44,201 nucleotides of DNA from Russula earlei (taxonomy: Eukaryota; Basidiomycota; Agaricomycetes; Russulales; Russulaceae), in NCBI GenBank assembly GCA_025769875.1, contig JAGFNK010000432.1, positions 1 through 44,201 of the forward strand. Reading direction: 5' to 3'. Below, one piece after another: positions 31,264-41,620 of the stretch; within the stretch, counting starts at the first letter, position 1; each line of letters opens with the position of its first letter. Below the pieces are notes generated by a model. It was not told where the DNA came from. It made no database searches and was given only the letters and a program-made list of their open reading frames with translations. The position numbers were made by a program, and so were the translations under genes.

Positions 31264-31742
31264 TGTTGAAAATGCGCAGTGTGTGTGATTAGATAGCAGC
31301 AGATGATAAGATCGCAGGCAGATCTATCAGACAATAGTTCAGTTTAGTTGATACAAAACTGATATAAATAATGTACCTATCAGACAATAGCTAAAATGTG
31401 TTATCAGTACAGAGCAATAAGATATCACAGACTAAGTACTCACTTCAGCTTAGTTAATACAAAACTGAAGTGATCTACATGCTTTGTGGCATTCTTAAGT
31501 ACCTGAGACTGCCACTAAGTGCAGTGCAGCTAACTACCATTATGGATCACTAAGTATGTCTGAGGATCAGTGGTAACTAGCTACTGATTGTCAGAAATCA
31601 TCTAATCAATGTCTCTAATGCATGCTGCAGCGTATGAGCTGAGGCCGGTAATGCCCGGTCCGGGTGATCCGACGTGTCAACACATCAGAGTTGTGATTGC
31701 ATCACAACGCACCTGGGGCTCAGGCCAGTGCTGATCTCAACA
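31264..31742. repeat. Solo LTR L3 in G integrase
   Basis: TGTTGAAAATGCGCAG to GCTGATCTCAACA, 479 bases, ends TGTTGA/TCAACA inverted, flanked by GTCCT (31259-31263 and 31743-31747). Deducting it joins LNIKS to SLSTAYHPQSDG of integrase in frame. Two copies of CTATCAGACAATAG (about 31324 and 31378) and a repeated TTAGTT(G/A)ATACAAAACTGA block lie inside. No second copy is in the window. Confidence 0.88.
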
Positions 31743-32361
31743 GTCCTCCCTTAGCACGGCATACCACCCACAGTCAGATGGGGAGATGGAAAGAGTCAAT
31801 CAAGAGTCAGAACAATACTTGAGAATCTTCTGTAACCACCAACAGGACAACTGGGCAGAACTAGTCCCATTCATGGAATTTGCTCATAATGCATGCACCC
31901 ATAGCACAACCCACAAAGCCCCCTTCGAAATATGGTATGGCTTCAATCCAACATTTGCCCCCCCTCTTAGTTTCAATACCAAGTTCCCTTCCATCTTGGA
32001 ACGTCTGCAACAACTGGACCTACTCAGAGAGGAAGTTGCAGCCTCCCTCTGGTATGCCACAGCATTGATGGGTCAACCCAGCTCCCACTTCCCCAAGTAC
32101 CAGTTTAAGGCAGGAGATTTAGTCTGGCTAGAAGCCACTAATCTGAAGACAACACACCCAAAAGCCAAGATAGTTCCTTGGTGGTACAGACCCTTCAAGG
32201 TCATCACTTCATACCCAGTCAACGTATGCCTAGAACTACCAAAGACATGGAGGATACACCCAGTCTTCCATAATTCCCTGATCAAGCTGTATAAAGAGAC
32301 CACTGCCCATGGTCCTAACTTCAAACAACCCCCACCTACTATAGTGGAAGAGGAGGAACAG
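31743..32361 (+). pseudogene. G integrase, C-terminal part
   Basis: STAYHPQSDGEMERVNQE supplies the catalytic Glu, followed by DNWAELVPFMEFAHNA and THKAPFEIWYGFNP. The C-terminal GPY/F-like segment reads FKAGDLVWLEATNLKT and PWWYRPFKVI. The frame is open for 252 codons from 31786. It continues directly into the chromodomain. Confidence 0.92.
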
Positions 32362-32544
32362 TATGAAGTGGACAAAGTCCTAGCATCCACACGTTCCCCT
32401 AACTGTAGAGGTATTCAATACCTAGTACAATGGAAAGGGTACCCCATGGTAGAGAACACTTGGGAGCCCACGTCCAACCTAGTCAAAGCCAAAGAGGCTG
32501 TAAAGGCCTTTCACCAACAGTACCCAACAATGCCCAAACCCTAA
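32362..32544 (+). pseudogene. G integrase chromodomain
   Basis: YEVDKVLASTRSPNCRG, IQYLVQWKGYPMVENTWEPT and NLVKAKEAVKAFH form a complete chromodomain with the aromatic cage positions Y, W and W present. In chromoviruses it binds methylated histone H3 and targets integration to heterochromatin. Stop at 32542-32544. Confidence 0.93.
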
Positions 32545-32571
32545 TAACATAGTTGCAGGAGCAAATAGGTC

Positions 32572-32587
32572 ATAAAGAGGGGATGAA
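32572..32587 (+). promoter_or_regulatory. G polypurine tract
   Basis: AAAGAGGGGATGAA immediately precedes the 3' LTR and is the expected plus-strand DNA primer. Confidence 0.75.
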
Positions 32588-33541
32588 TGTCATGAACCAT
32601 TTCCCAGAGAGGGCCCTTGAAGGACCTTTCTTTATGAGAGGAAACCTGGCCTCTATGGTGTCACCCTGTTCACATGGACAAAAGGGGTGAGTAGAGGTGT
32701 CCACAATATTGTGCATGCATTGTCACATGAGCAATTCTTCGGCAAAATCAACATACAACAAGCCCCACTCAATGGCAACCCTTTTAGCAATAAAGGACAG
32801 TATTATAGCCTCCCTAAGGACCCTTTAGGACGACTATAAGTGCTCGACAATAGGCACTAACGCAATACTAAAGACCCTACAACATGTTATTAGGCTGACT
32901 CTAATAACTATAGAACAAACTATGCAGCAATACTAAGGACCTTAATAGAAGTATTAGGGTCGATTCTAAGGACCCTAATAGAACTATATAAGGGCCTTAC
33001 AGACAACTATAATCCCTGAACTACAAGTCCTCCAATGACCAGCCCTAAACTAACAAATGGATCAGGTGCTTTGCACATGTACTAGGACAATGAACACATG
33101 AACAGTAAAGGCTCTTACTCATCAAGAGAAGCCATCTTACTCAGCAGCTTACTGAGCATGACTGAGCATGCTCAGTAAGCATACTCTGACTTCTTACTCA
33201 TCACTCTATTGTGCTTGATAACAAGGTTATGACTTGTTCCCTATTTAGCAGTTCTCTTGTAGTATATAAGTGCTCAATAAAGTAGCGGACAGTCCTCAGA
33301 CTGTCCACTTGTTTATGGCACTCTCTATCCCTGGGATACTCCTTCAAAGGACCATCCCCTTTGTGACCATTCTGGCTTCTTCCCTGCATACCTGTTTGAC
33401 TCTACCAGTAACCATACCTCTTTGGTATTTGCTACTGCTTTGGACCCTACTCCTTGCCCACACCGTCTTAGATGTCTATCGACTCATCTTCAAGCTTACC
33501 CCTCACTCTTGAACTGGATAGTTCAACAGTGAGTCTTGACA
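32588..33541 (+). repeat. G 3' LTR
   Basis: 954 bases, TGTCATGAACC to CTTGACA, followed by the target copy GTGCC. Differences from the 5' LTR are few and mainly transitions, plus small gaps near 33050. Confidence 0.92.
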
Positions 33542-33546
33542 GTGCC

Positions 33547-34139
33547 TCCCTTCCTCCTTTCACTTGCTAAGGAACCTTATAGCATCTCCCCAGCCCCAAA
33601 GAGGGCTAGATATGCCTCATAAGGACTCCCTTGTATCATGTAATGTACAGATTAGCAAAGGGACTACTTTCCTACAAAGTGAATGTAAGAAAAATTGTTC
33701 AAGATGTAAAGGGAAGCACAGCTTAATAAGTAAAATGGGATCCTTATGGCTCCTCAACTCTGGCACATCAGTGCACTTCACCTTCAAAATAAATGACTTT
33801 ATTGAGTATACTCCAGCTTTGCTGCATCAAAGATCCCCTGTAAAAACTGCCGATAACACTATATATGTGGAAGGCAAAGGTGCTGTGTTGCTTTGGCACA
33901 CCATCAACTCAAAGATGGTTGTAAAGCACATTTTTCCTGTCCTCTACATTCCAAAAATTGATACTTGGATATTATCAATGGGGGAGTTTTTACAACAAAG
34001 GATGCATGCATTAGGGAATAATAAACATATTTCCCTATGGGAGGACAGATGTATAATCTTATCCTCCTACCCCTTATTCCCTGGCCAAACTATGTATTCG
34101 CTAGACACCTCAATAGAAAGTGTGCAAGTGCATTCTCTG
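33547..34139 (+). pseudogene. X protease region
   Basis: After the G insertion the X linker resumes (LAKEPYSISPAPKRAR) and, past several stops, reaches the copia protease: SLWLLNSGTSVHFT, where the catalytic D-S-G is N-S-G (AAC 33756-33758 preceded by C, CGAC to CAAC). It continues with KTADNTIYVEGKGAV and HIFPVLYIPKIDTWILSMG, the typical copia protease C-terminal half. It ends abruptly at LTR E. Confidence 0.85.
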
Positions 34140-35103
34140 TGTCATGAACCATTCTCCAGAGAGGGCCCTTGAAGGACCCTTCCATATTAGACAAAACCCA
34201 GCCTCCATGATGCCACCCTGTTCACATGACCAAAAGGGGTGAGTAGAGGTGTCCACAATATCACATGCAGATTGTTGCACAATTGATTCTAGTCACAATT
34301 GACATACAGCAAGCCCTACTTAGTGGCAACCTATCTAACACTAAAGAACAGTATTAAAGGCTCCCTAAGGACCCTTTAAGATGACCTCAAGTGCCTTACA
34401 TTGGATGTTAATGAAGATACTATAGGCCCTAGAACATGTTATTAGACTAACTCTAATAACCTTAGAACAAACTATAAGGCAATACTAAGGACCTTAATAT
34501 GGATATTAGGGTTGACCCTAAGGACCCTAATAGAGCCTTATAAGGGGCCTTATAGGAAACACTACTTCACTGTCAAATAACCCCAAGTCCCCAAATGACT
34601 GGCCCTAAACTAACTAACAGTAAATGACAGATGCTTCACATGTGCACTAGGCAGTGAACATGTGGACCCTAGAGGCCCTTACTCATCATTATGAGCCTCC
34701 TTACTCAGCAGCTTACTGAGCATGACTGAGCATGCTCACCAAGCATGTTCTGACTTCTTACTCATCTGTTATTGTGCTTGATAACAAGGTTATGACTTGT
34801 TCTCTATTTAGTAGTTCCCTTGTAGTATATAAGCGCTCAATAAAGTAGCAGACAGTCCTCAGACTGTCCATTTGTTTACAGCACTCTCCATCCCTGGGAT
34901 ACTCCTTTAAGGACTGTCCCCTTGTGACTATCCTGGCTTTTTCCCTGCGTGACTGTTCTACTCTCACAGTAACAGTGCCTCTCTGGTACCTGTTACTACT
35001 CTGGACTCTACTCCTTGCCCACGCCGGTCTTGGACGTTTACTGACTCGTCTTCGAGCTCACCCCTCACTCTTGAACTGGATAGTTCAACAGTGAGTCTTG
35101 ACA
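34140..35103 (+). repeat. LTR E of the G family, replacing X integrase and RT
   Basis: 964 bases, TGTCATGAACC to CTTGACA. The flanks differ (CTCTG left, CAAGT right), and X jumps from protease to the RT/RNase H end across it, losing about 2-2.5 kb. Recombination between two G-family copies that had landed at different places in X, or a deletion ending in the LTR, would give this. Confidence 0.85.
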
Positions 35104-35513
35104 CAAGTTATAGGATCCCTCCTATACATAATGCTTGGAATGCATCCAGACATAGCCTTTGCAGTCACCAAGTTGTAGCAACACACTGCCAATCCCTCAG
35201 AGGATCATTTAAATTGTGCATTCAACATTTGCTAATACCTCCTGAGAACCACCAATTATGCCTTGGTCTATGATGGACCATCCAATGGTGGTCTAATGGC
35301 ATATGCTGACTCTGACTGGGCTTCTGATCCGACTAATTGGAAGTCCACAACAGGCTATATGGTGAACCTGGCAGGAGCAATATTTTTGTGGAACTTGTGA
35401 GTGCAGAAAACAGTTGCGCTCTCCTCCACTGAAGCTGAGTACATGTCACTCTCTGATATGAGCAGACAGCTAGTTAAATCCTTACTAACTGAACTTGGCA
35501 TCAACCTTGCTCC
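35104..35513 (+). pseudogene. X RT C-terminus and RNase H
   Basis: VIGSLLYIMLGMHPDIAFAV with one frame and stop disturbance, then SNGGLMAYADSDWASDP, KSTTGYMVNLAGAIFLW, a stop (35398-35400), KTVALSSTEAEYMSLSD and LLTELGINLAP. These are the standard copia RNase H motifs with catalytic Asp and Glu. A solo X LTR follows in mid-domain. Confidence 0.88.
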
Positions 35514-35900
35514 TGTTGAACCGGAACCCGAACAGATCAAAGAAGGCTGAAGACCTTCATACAAGGTTCAAGATCCGCTCATAGATGTTACTGTGTTAGA
35601 CAGAACTTTAGTATATGCGCTTATGGCAATAGGGTTATGCATACTACACTATCTATCACAAGATGCTGCCTTATGCTGCATCTAGAACGTTTCCACATCA
35701 CGCGTCACTTAATGCATGATATAGTGGACACCTGTAGTCACCTCTTTTGGACTTAGGAACAGCCCTGGGTCATAGAGGTATAAATACCATACATGTAGAA
35801 GAGTATACACATCGCTCTACACCCCAATATCACTTGAGCATTAGCACAACCTCTAAGGTGGGTTGCTTGGCCTGTTAGCTGCACTCTATGCTGCGCAACA
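35514..35900 (+). repeat. Solo LTR of the X family inside X
   Basis: 387 bases, TGTTGAACC to GCGCAACA, flanked by GCTCC on both sides (35509-35513 and 35901-35905). Deducting it gives ELGINLAPIPLFHDNQGS in one frame. It lacks MITE M1 and so provides the empty site for it. Confidence 0.92.
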
Positions 35901-36146
35901 GCTCCCATCCCATTGTTCCATGATAATCAAGGCTCAATATCCTTAGCCTCCAACCCTGTACAAGAAAAGAGCATCAAGCACATTGATTTGCACTATCACT
36001 TCATTTGTAAAGTTATACAAAATAAACAGGTGGAGCTATTCTTTATTGAAGGGGCTAATGACCCTACCAATATGTTCACCAAGAACCTTGGTCACATCAA
36101 GTTCCTCAAATTCAGAGAGCAGTTAGGACTAATGTTCTACCCCTGA
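35901..36146 (+). pseudogene. X RNase H C-terminus
   Basis: PIPLFHDNQGSISLASNPVQ, KSIKHIDLHYHFICKVI, VELFFIEGANDPTNMFTKNL, KFREQLGLMFYP and stop. This is the usual copia C-terminus (D..SA..L, KHID..YHFI, T..N.AD..TK). It is followed by the polypurine tract AACAAGGGGGAG (36185-36196). Confidence 0.9.
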
Positions 36147-36196
36147 ATGTGGGGAAAATGCTCACAGCATCTACTGATGCACTTAACAAGGGGGAG

Positions 36197-36244
36197 TGCT
36201 GAACCAGAACCTGAATGGATCAAAGAAGGTGAAGACCTTCATAC
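36197..36244 (+). repeat. X 3' LTR, first 48 bases, cut by Y
   Basis: TGCTGAACC... CCTTCATAC matches the start of the X 5' LTR (one T to C in the fourth base region). After CATAC the X LTR should continue AAGGTTC but the Y LTR starts instead. CATAC is therefore the predicted Y target duplication, whose second copy should lie beyond the window. Confidence 0.85.
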
Positions 36245-36461
36245 TGTCATTGTGATTTATTACTGATGCACTGTAGATATCACTCTGGGGTGTCAACACA
36301 ATGCTCCAGATAATAGTTTCATTATTTGGATCGATTTATGGCTTAGGTCAGGTCGATATTACAGGCAGAGGAGCAGTAGTATACCTTAGTCTCAATTGCT
36401 CCTCTGCAGTTCCCTTTGAGTCCTGTGGACATAAGGGTGCTAATAGGTCACTTATTTAACA
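36245..36461 (+). repeat. Y 5' LTR
   Basis: TGTCATTGTGATTT to ACTTATTTAACA, 217 bases, short for a copia LTR. The right boundary is fixed by the following primer site GGTTATGGGCCCTG (36462-36475), the left boundary by the break in the X LTR. Confidence 0.75.
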
Positions 36462-36475
36462 GGTTATGGGCCCTG
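36462..36475 (+). promoter_or_regulatory. Y primer-binding site (half tRNA-iMet)
   Basis: GGTTATGGGCCCTG directly after the LTR, the same sequence as in X and Z. Confidence 0.85.
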
Positions 36476-36564
36476 CTGTGCAACTTTAAGCAGAGCTTCA
36501 CTCTACCCTCCCTATTTCACTTCTAGGACTCTTCAACAACTTCTGCTCTTGCCCAAGCAGTAAA

Positions 36565-37155
36565 ATGCGTCATAGACGTCCCTCATCACGATCTAAGGCT
36601 GTCCCAGCCTCCACTGGTGTCCAAAACACTTCTCAGACGACTCCTGCAGCTCCTCAGTCTGCCTTCATTGCCTCAGCAACTTCCCTGTTCTCTGCCACCT
36701 CTTCTGATGCTCATATCTCATCTTGGAATGCAGATACTGGTGCCTCAGCTCACATGACATTCAATTGCCACTGGATTCATAATTTCACACCTCATCGAAT
36801 CCCAATTCGCCTTGCTGATGGGTCTGTGATATATTCTGAGGGAATTGGGACTGTCAGGTTCAACCCTTTGGTGGAGGGGCAGGAACTTGCTCCTATAGAG
36901 TTTGCCAATGTGCTCTATGTTCCCTCTCTCTCTAGTAACCTCCTCTCTGTGCTATACCTCACAATGAGTCGCCATTTTATCACTGTCATTCAAAAGGACA
37001 CTCTCCACTTCATCAAGAATGACAGGATCATGTTCCAAGCAAAGGTATCCACCTCTAACTCAGCCTTTCTACTGGGGGAGACCATTCCTGTTGAGCACCA
37101 TGCCTCCCTCTCATCCACCAGCACTCTCCCAATGAATCTGGACCTCTGGCATTGA
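36565..37155 (+). pseudogene. Y protease and start of integrase
   Basis: A Ser/Thr/Ala-rich leader precedes SSWNADTGASAHMTFN, with an intact D-T-G active site at 36733-36741. Then IRLADGSVIYSEGIGTV, FANVLYVPSLSSNLLSVLYL and LFSATSSD-type copia protease features. The frame ends LDLWH followed by TGA (37153-37155) at the first Arg of the HRRLGH motif, a CGA to TGA type stop. Confidence 0.88.
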
Positions 37156-38118
37156 CGCCTTTGCCATCACCACCTGGCAGGTGTCAAGAAGCTGCTTTCA
37201 GGTAACCTGGTGACAGGACTCAGACTTGATTCTCAAGCTGATCCTGATCCAGTATGTGAAGCCTGTAAAGCTGGAAAGATGCATGCAGATCCCTTCCCAC
37301 CTTCATCCTCTAGAGCATCCAGGCCTCTCCAGCTTGTCCACAGTGATGTGCATGGCCCTACAAAGGTCTAAACAGCTCAGGGATATCGCTACTGGGTCAC
37401 CTTTATTGATGACTTCTCTCGCTTTAAAGCTGTCTATCTTCTAAAGCACAAATCAGAGACATTCATGGCCTTCAAACAGTTCAAATCTTGGGCTGAGAAT
37501 GTCACAGGACAGAGGCTAGGCACACTGAGAGATGACAAGGGTGGGGAGTACATGTCTAGAGAGTTTGACTCTTTCTGCATAGATCATGGCATCCAGAGGC
37601 AGCACACAGCTAGGAATCGACCCCAGCAGAATGGTGTGGCAGAGAGGGCCAACAGGACAATGGAGGAAGGTGTTATCTCTATGCTCTTTGAGTCTGGGAT
37701 GCCCACATCATTCTGGGGTGAAGCACTGGCTGCATTCATCTCTGTTAGCAACAGGATCACCACTACAGCACTGAGCAACAGTACTCCTCATGAATCTTTC
37801 TATGGGACTAAGCCAGATCTCTCTATGGTTCGGGTCTGGGGATGTACTGCTTATGTGCTCATTCAGAGGGACAAGAGACCACTTGGAAGCCTAGGAGTGC
37901 ACATGGAGAAGTGCATCTTCATTGGATACCCTCAGGGGTACAAGGCATGGAAATTCTACAATCCTGTCACCAAGAAGGTGATCATTTCAGAAAGAGCTGA
38001 CTTTGATGAGCGCTTCTTCATGAACAAAAAACAATCAGCACCCCAATTACCCCCCCCCTCTGTCTCAATTCATTATTGGACTCCCCCCCTCCCTTCACAT
38101 GTCTCCCAGAGACCCTGG
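37156..38118 (+). pseudogene. Y integrase
   Basis: HHCC end (VCEACKAGKMHADPF), catalytic core QLVHSDVHGPTKV with a stop after it, YWVTFIDDFSRFKAVYL, LRDDKGGEYMSREFDSF with the second Asp, and RPQQNGVAERANRTMEE with Glu; then FWGEALAAFISVSNR, WGCTAYVLIQRDKRPLG and FIGYPQGYKAWKFYNP. Catalytic residues are intact. A C run (nine C near 38050) likely explains why the part beyond Z is one base out of frame. Confidence 0.9.
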
Positions 38119-38659
38119 TGTTGTAAATTCCCGAGCACGAGTGAACTCGATCATGAGCCACGAGAACGAGTGAGTTGTCCCCTCAGTCGATACATATACC
38201 CGTACCATTAGGCCACCCTAAGTGGATTTAGTTATTTACAACAATTAGTGCCTAGACTAATTAACTAGTCTGGATGTCTATTGGCTCGATCATTGTCCTG
38301 TTTCTTGCATACCCTTTGTCCGCAGGAGTTATAGAATCTGCACCTGCTTCCTACTTATATGAGTAGACAAAATACTTACCTTCCCTCAGTGATGGCTTAC
38401 GTGCGCGAGTCACTGAGGTACGTTCCTTTAGCTACCCTTTTCTTACATTCCATAAGTGCTCATACCTGGATAGCACAGTCATTGCTTATTCAGGTAATAT
38501 ATCTTCCAGTGATCGCTTATGCGCACAAGTCACTGAGCACAGTCATTGCTTATTCAGCGACCCTCGCGAGTGTGAATGTGTAGGCCTCCCTTCAGACGCG
38601 GCACTCACTCACAAAAACTGTCGTTTCTCCCACTCTCGTTAAAACACATAGTTTCTACA
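38119..38659 (+). repeat. Z 5' LTR
   Basis: 541 bases, TGTTGTAAATTCCCGAGC to AGTTTCTACA. Differs from the 3' LTR mostly by C/T and G/A changes and small gaps. CAGTGATNGCTTA...GAGTCACTGAG occurs twice inside (about 38388 and 38510). Confidence 0.92.
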
Positions 38660-38673
38660 GGTTATGGGCCCTG
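38660..38673 (+). promoter_or_regulatory. Z primer-binding site overlapping the gag start codon
   Basis: GGTTATGGGCCCTG follows the LTR. Its internal ATG (38664) is in frame with gag, so the primer site also encodes the first residues MGP. Confidence 0.85.
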
Positions 38674-39530
38674 GCCCTCAGATGGCTCCCACATCCTCAG
38701 CTGTACCCACAACTCCATTGCCCGCGACTGCACCTGGGACTTTTGATCAACTCCCAGCCATTATCCCTCATCTCGAACTGAACGGCTCCAACTGGGCTGT
38801 GTTCACCATGCACTTCACACAAGCTATGGAGGCAACTGACAGAATGGGGTATTTTGACAGAACTGCCACGCGCCCTGCCCCAGCAAACCTGCAGAGTCCA
38901 ACCGCCAATGAAGACCTGGCTGTGAAGGCCTGGGATCGCAATGACCGCATTGCACGGTTCCTGCTCTGCCAACGTCTCCCCGACGCTGTCGCAGTACGCA
39001 TGGGATGTCTCAACACCACGGAGGCATGCTGGAACTTAGTCTCGCAGGAGTACAAACTAAAGAGCGAATATGCGCAGAGCGACTGGCTCCAAGCCTTCTT
39101 GGAGAGCCATTGCGCTAAGGGCACGGATGTTTGCATCTTCCTACAAGATCTCCGTTTCAAGTGTGAGGAGCTCCATGCATCTGGAGTCAGTGTTTCTGAC
39201 GCGGAATACCAGCGCACCGTCCTTCGCAGCATCCCTGAGGAGCTAGCGCGATTCGTGTCTGGACTTATGACAGTGGCGCGACTTACCAACACTACTAGCC
39301 AAGTCTCCATGGACTCCCTCATCACCTCTATATGCGAAGAAGCGGATCGAATTAAGACCCGCCAGTGGGCGCAGGCCAACATAGCCAAAGCTCGGGCAGA
39401 AGAGACCAGCAGCTGGACGAGGCCTTAGCTGCTCATGGGTCCAACGACACTAGGAAGAAGCGTCACTGAGGCAAGTGCCACAATTGCGGGAAACCAGGAC
39501 ACTGGGCGCGCGAGTGCCACTCCCCGAAGA
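38664..39530 (+). pseudogene. Z gag with CCHC zinc knuckle
   Basis: 254 codons open from ATG 38664: IPHLELNGSNWAVFTMHFTQ, FLLCQRLPDAVAVRMGCL, TEACWNLVSQEYKLKSEYAQ, RSIPEELARFVSGLMTVARL. A stop at 39426-39428 and a frame change lead to KKRH, TGA (39467-39469, Arg expected) and the knuckle C-H-N-C-G-K-P-G-H-W-A-R-E-C. The protein forms the virus-like particle and binds RNA. Confidence 0.92.
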
Positions 39531-40200
39531 AGGAGGGGAATGCAGGAGCGCAGCCCGCACCCAAGTCTGGCAGCACCCCAGCACCCACCAAAGCAGAAAC
39601 CCGACCAGTCGGGTCAGCAAACACCATTGCCGATGATGCGGTCGAAGCAGACGGGTTTTGGCTGGCCGAGGAGGCAGATGGCACTGCTCACATTTCACCC
39701 AGTGACTTGACTTGCTCCTTACAGGGAGACGCATGTGTTGAAAGTACAACTGCGGGGGAGTTTTCAAACTCACCTGAAATGATGCAGCAGACGGCCACGT
39801 CCATTGTTGCCAACAGCAGCTGAGACCCGCATCGAGCTCTACGATTCCAGAGCCACAAAGCATATTAGCCCCTATAGAGGGGACTTCATTGGCTATCACC
39901 CCCTTTCGCCACCCGTAACCCTTGTCACCGCAAATCAGCAGCAGTTTCAAGCGATTGGTGTTGGATCGCTAATTGTACAGGTACCAGATGTGGGCAGCTG
40001 GCACACATTAACACTTCGAGGAGTTCTCCACATGCTGAAAGTTGCTTACACGCTTGTTTCGCTCGGAGCCCTAGATCAGGAGGGCTATTGCATGGAGCTG
40101 CATAATGGAATTTTTGGACATCGTCACTCCGAGAGGTGGGCGAGTAGCTCACATACCCCGCAGCGCACACGGACTATATCATGTAGAGCGCAGCACTGAA
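39531..40200 (+). pseudogene. Z protease
   Basis: An acidic linker (ADDAVEADGFWLAEEADGT) precedes IELYDSRATKHISPYRGDFI: the active site D-S-G is D-S-R (AGA 39849-39851, preceded by C, CCGGA to CCAGA). Then PPVTLVTANQQQFQAIGVGS, LTLRGVLHMLKVAYTLVSLG and a frame end near 40199. The change should kill the enzyme. Confidence 0.88.
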
Positions 40201-41000
40201 TACGTTCACTCTGTTGAACTTTCAGTCATGGAGCTACATAGACGCCTTGGTCACATCGCAATTGGAAGTGCCCTCAAACTAGTTCAAACAGGAAGCAGTT
40301 CGAGGCATTACCATTGACACTACATCCAAGCCGAGTGACTGCGAAGCATGTATATTCGCCCTGTGCTACCCGCCTCCCCATACTGAAAGTGCGTCGCAGC
40401 ACTCCCACTCAGCATTTTGGGGAAGAGATCAACAGCGATCTCTGGGGGCCTGCATCCGTTGCAACACGCCAGGGTCAAAAACACTTCATTACATTCACTG
40501 ACTCTGCAACTCGCTATACAGTTCGCCTTCCTGTTAACCAAGAAATCTGAAGCCTTCGAAATGTATAGAGCCTTTGAGGCATGGGCAAAGTCACAAGGTC
40601 ATTGCAGTGCAATCAAAGTGCTCCGCTCCGACCGCGGAGGCGAGTACTTAAGTGGCGCCTTCGACAAGCACCTGGCTGCGGCTGGCACCGCGCGGCGGCT
40701 CACCACCCACGACATGCCACAGCACAACGGGATTGCAGAGCGCCTTAACAGGACTCTGCTAGAACACATGCGTGCCCTCTCTCACAAAAGTGGGCTCCCA
40801 AAATCTCTATGGGGAGAAGCGCTGCGGCATGCTGTCTGGCTCAAGAATTGCACCGCCACCCGCGCACTAGACGGCAAAACACCATATGAAGCGCTGCATA
40901 AGGAACCGCCAGGATTTGTCCAGGCCTTCACCAGTGGGGCTGCAGTGTATGGGTACACACAAACAACAAGGGTTCTAAGTTGAACCCTAGAGCACGCGAA
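40201..41000 (+). pseudogene. Z integrase
   Basis: MELHRRLGHIAIGSALKLV (zinc-binding start), CEACIFA, EEINSDLWGPASVATRQGQ with the first Asp, KHFITFTDSATRYTVRLPV, then in another frame KVLRSDRGGEYLSGAFDKH with the second Asp and MPQHNGIAERLNRTLLEHMR with Glu; SLWGEALRHAVWLKN and GKTPYEALHKEPP close the core. All three catalytic residues are present; the reading is split by frameshifts near 40310 and 40540 and a stop near 40983. Confidence 0.9.
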
Positions 41001-41620
41001 GGCAAATGGCTCAGGGTAGACACTGATTCACATGCCCACAGAATCTATTGGCCCACCACTCGAACTGTAAGCAGTCGAGCGCTGACGTCTATTTCTATCC
41101 CAGTGCACCGCTCGAGGGGGAGCAGCGCATCTGTGTCCCAACCACTGGAAGCGAGCGGCACGCTGAGGACCCTGGCCTGCATGAAGTCCCTGAAATGCCT
41201 ACCCATTCCAAACATCCTGAAGAGGAACCTGACCCCAACCCTGACCTCACACCAGAGTCACCCATTCCGCCCTCAATCACCCGAACCCCTGCCTGCACCA
41301 ATTTCAATATCCAGCATCAGAGAAGAAGTTGAAACCAGCCTTACAGATGGCCCTCGACACTCCACCCAGCCTTCGCAAACCCTCGCGTGCCAGTCCGTGA
41401 CCTCCAGGCAGGCGAAGGCATTACTTCCTGCACACCGCAGGGCTCCCCACATACCGCGTGGCATCCGCCTGCCAGGCTCTTTCGACACTGAGGAAGCAGG
41501 GGGAGCATGGTTGGTTGCCGATGGCCTGCCCATGCTCCTTGAAGACTTCGACTGGCCTCAAACATGCCTTCACCACTGCAACTTCCGATGCAGAAGCGTT
41601 GGAGCCTCGCTCGCTCACCG
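41001..41620 (+). pseudogene. Z linker between integrase and RT
   Basis: Pro/Ser/Glu-rich low-conservation region (PESPIPPSITRTPACTNFN, RRAPHIPRGIRLPG), as usual before copia RT. It begins with WLRVDTDSHAHRIYWP, the integrase C-terminal extension. Several frames alternate. Confidence 0.7.

Larger units (their letters stand above)
21176..33541 (+). mobile_element. G: 12.4-kb Ty3/gypsy chromovirus with extra 5' ORF
   Basis: Both ends carry the same LTR in the same orientation (21176-22135 and 32588-33541), flanked by GTGCC on both sides (21171-21175 and 33542-33546). Inside are a primer site, about 3 kb of unrecognised coding sequence (ORF0), gag with zinc knuckle, protease, RT, RNase H, integrase and a C-terminal chromodomain, then a polypurine tract. 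Secondary insertions are M2, T3, solo LTR C and solo LTR L3, together about 2.1 kb. Chromodomains steer new copies to heterochromatin. Stops and catalytic substitutions make this copy dead. LTRs of this family also occur as A, C, E and F. Confidence 0.93.
18639..36244 (+). mobile_element. X: Ty1/copia element, heavily nested; 3' end outside window
   Basis: X has a 5' LTR (18639-19141), half-tRNA primer site (19142), gag (19831-21175), protease (33547-34139), RT/RNase H remainder (35104-35513 and 35901-36146), polypurine tract (36185-36196) and the first 48 bases of a 3' LTR (36197-36244). Insertions separate the parts: MITE M1, solo LTR W, element G, chimeric LTR E, a solo X LTR and element Y. 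Integrase and most of RT are lost at E. The rest of its 3' LTR must lie beyond 44201, after Y ends. Confidence 0.85.

Noticed and set aside
34140..35103. LTR E as an ordinary solo LTR
   Set aside because: No duplication, and the host frame does not resume where it stopped.
38388..38560. Independent tandem repeat in the Z 5' LTR
   Set aside because: The repeated GTGAT...GTCACTGAG units are internal LTR structure, present equally in the 3' LTR.
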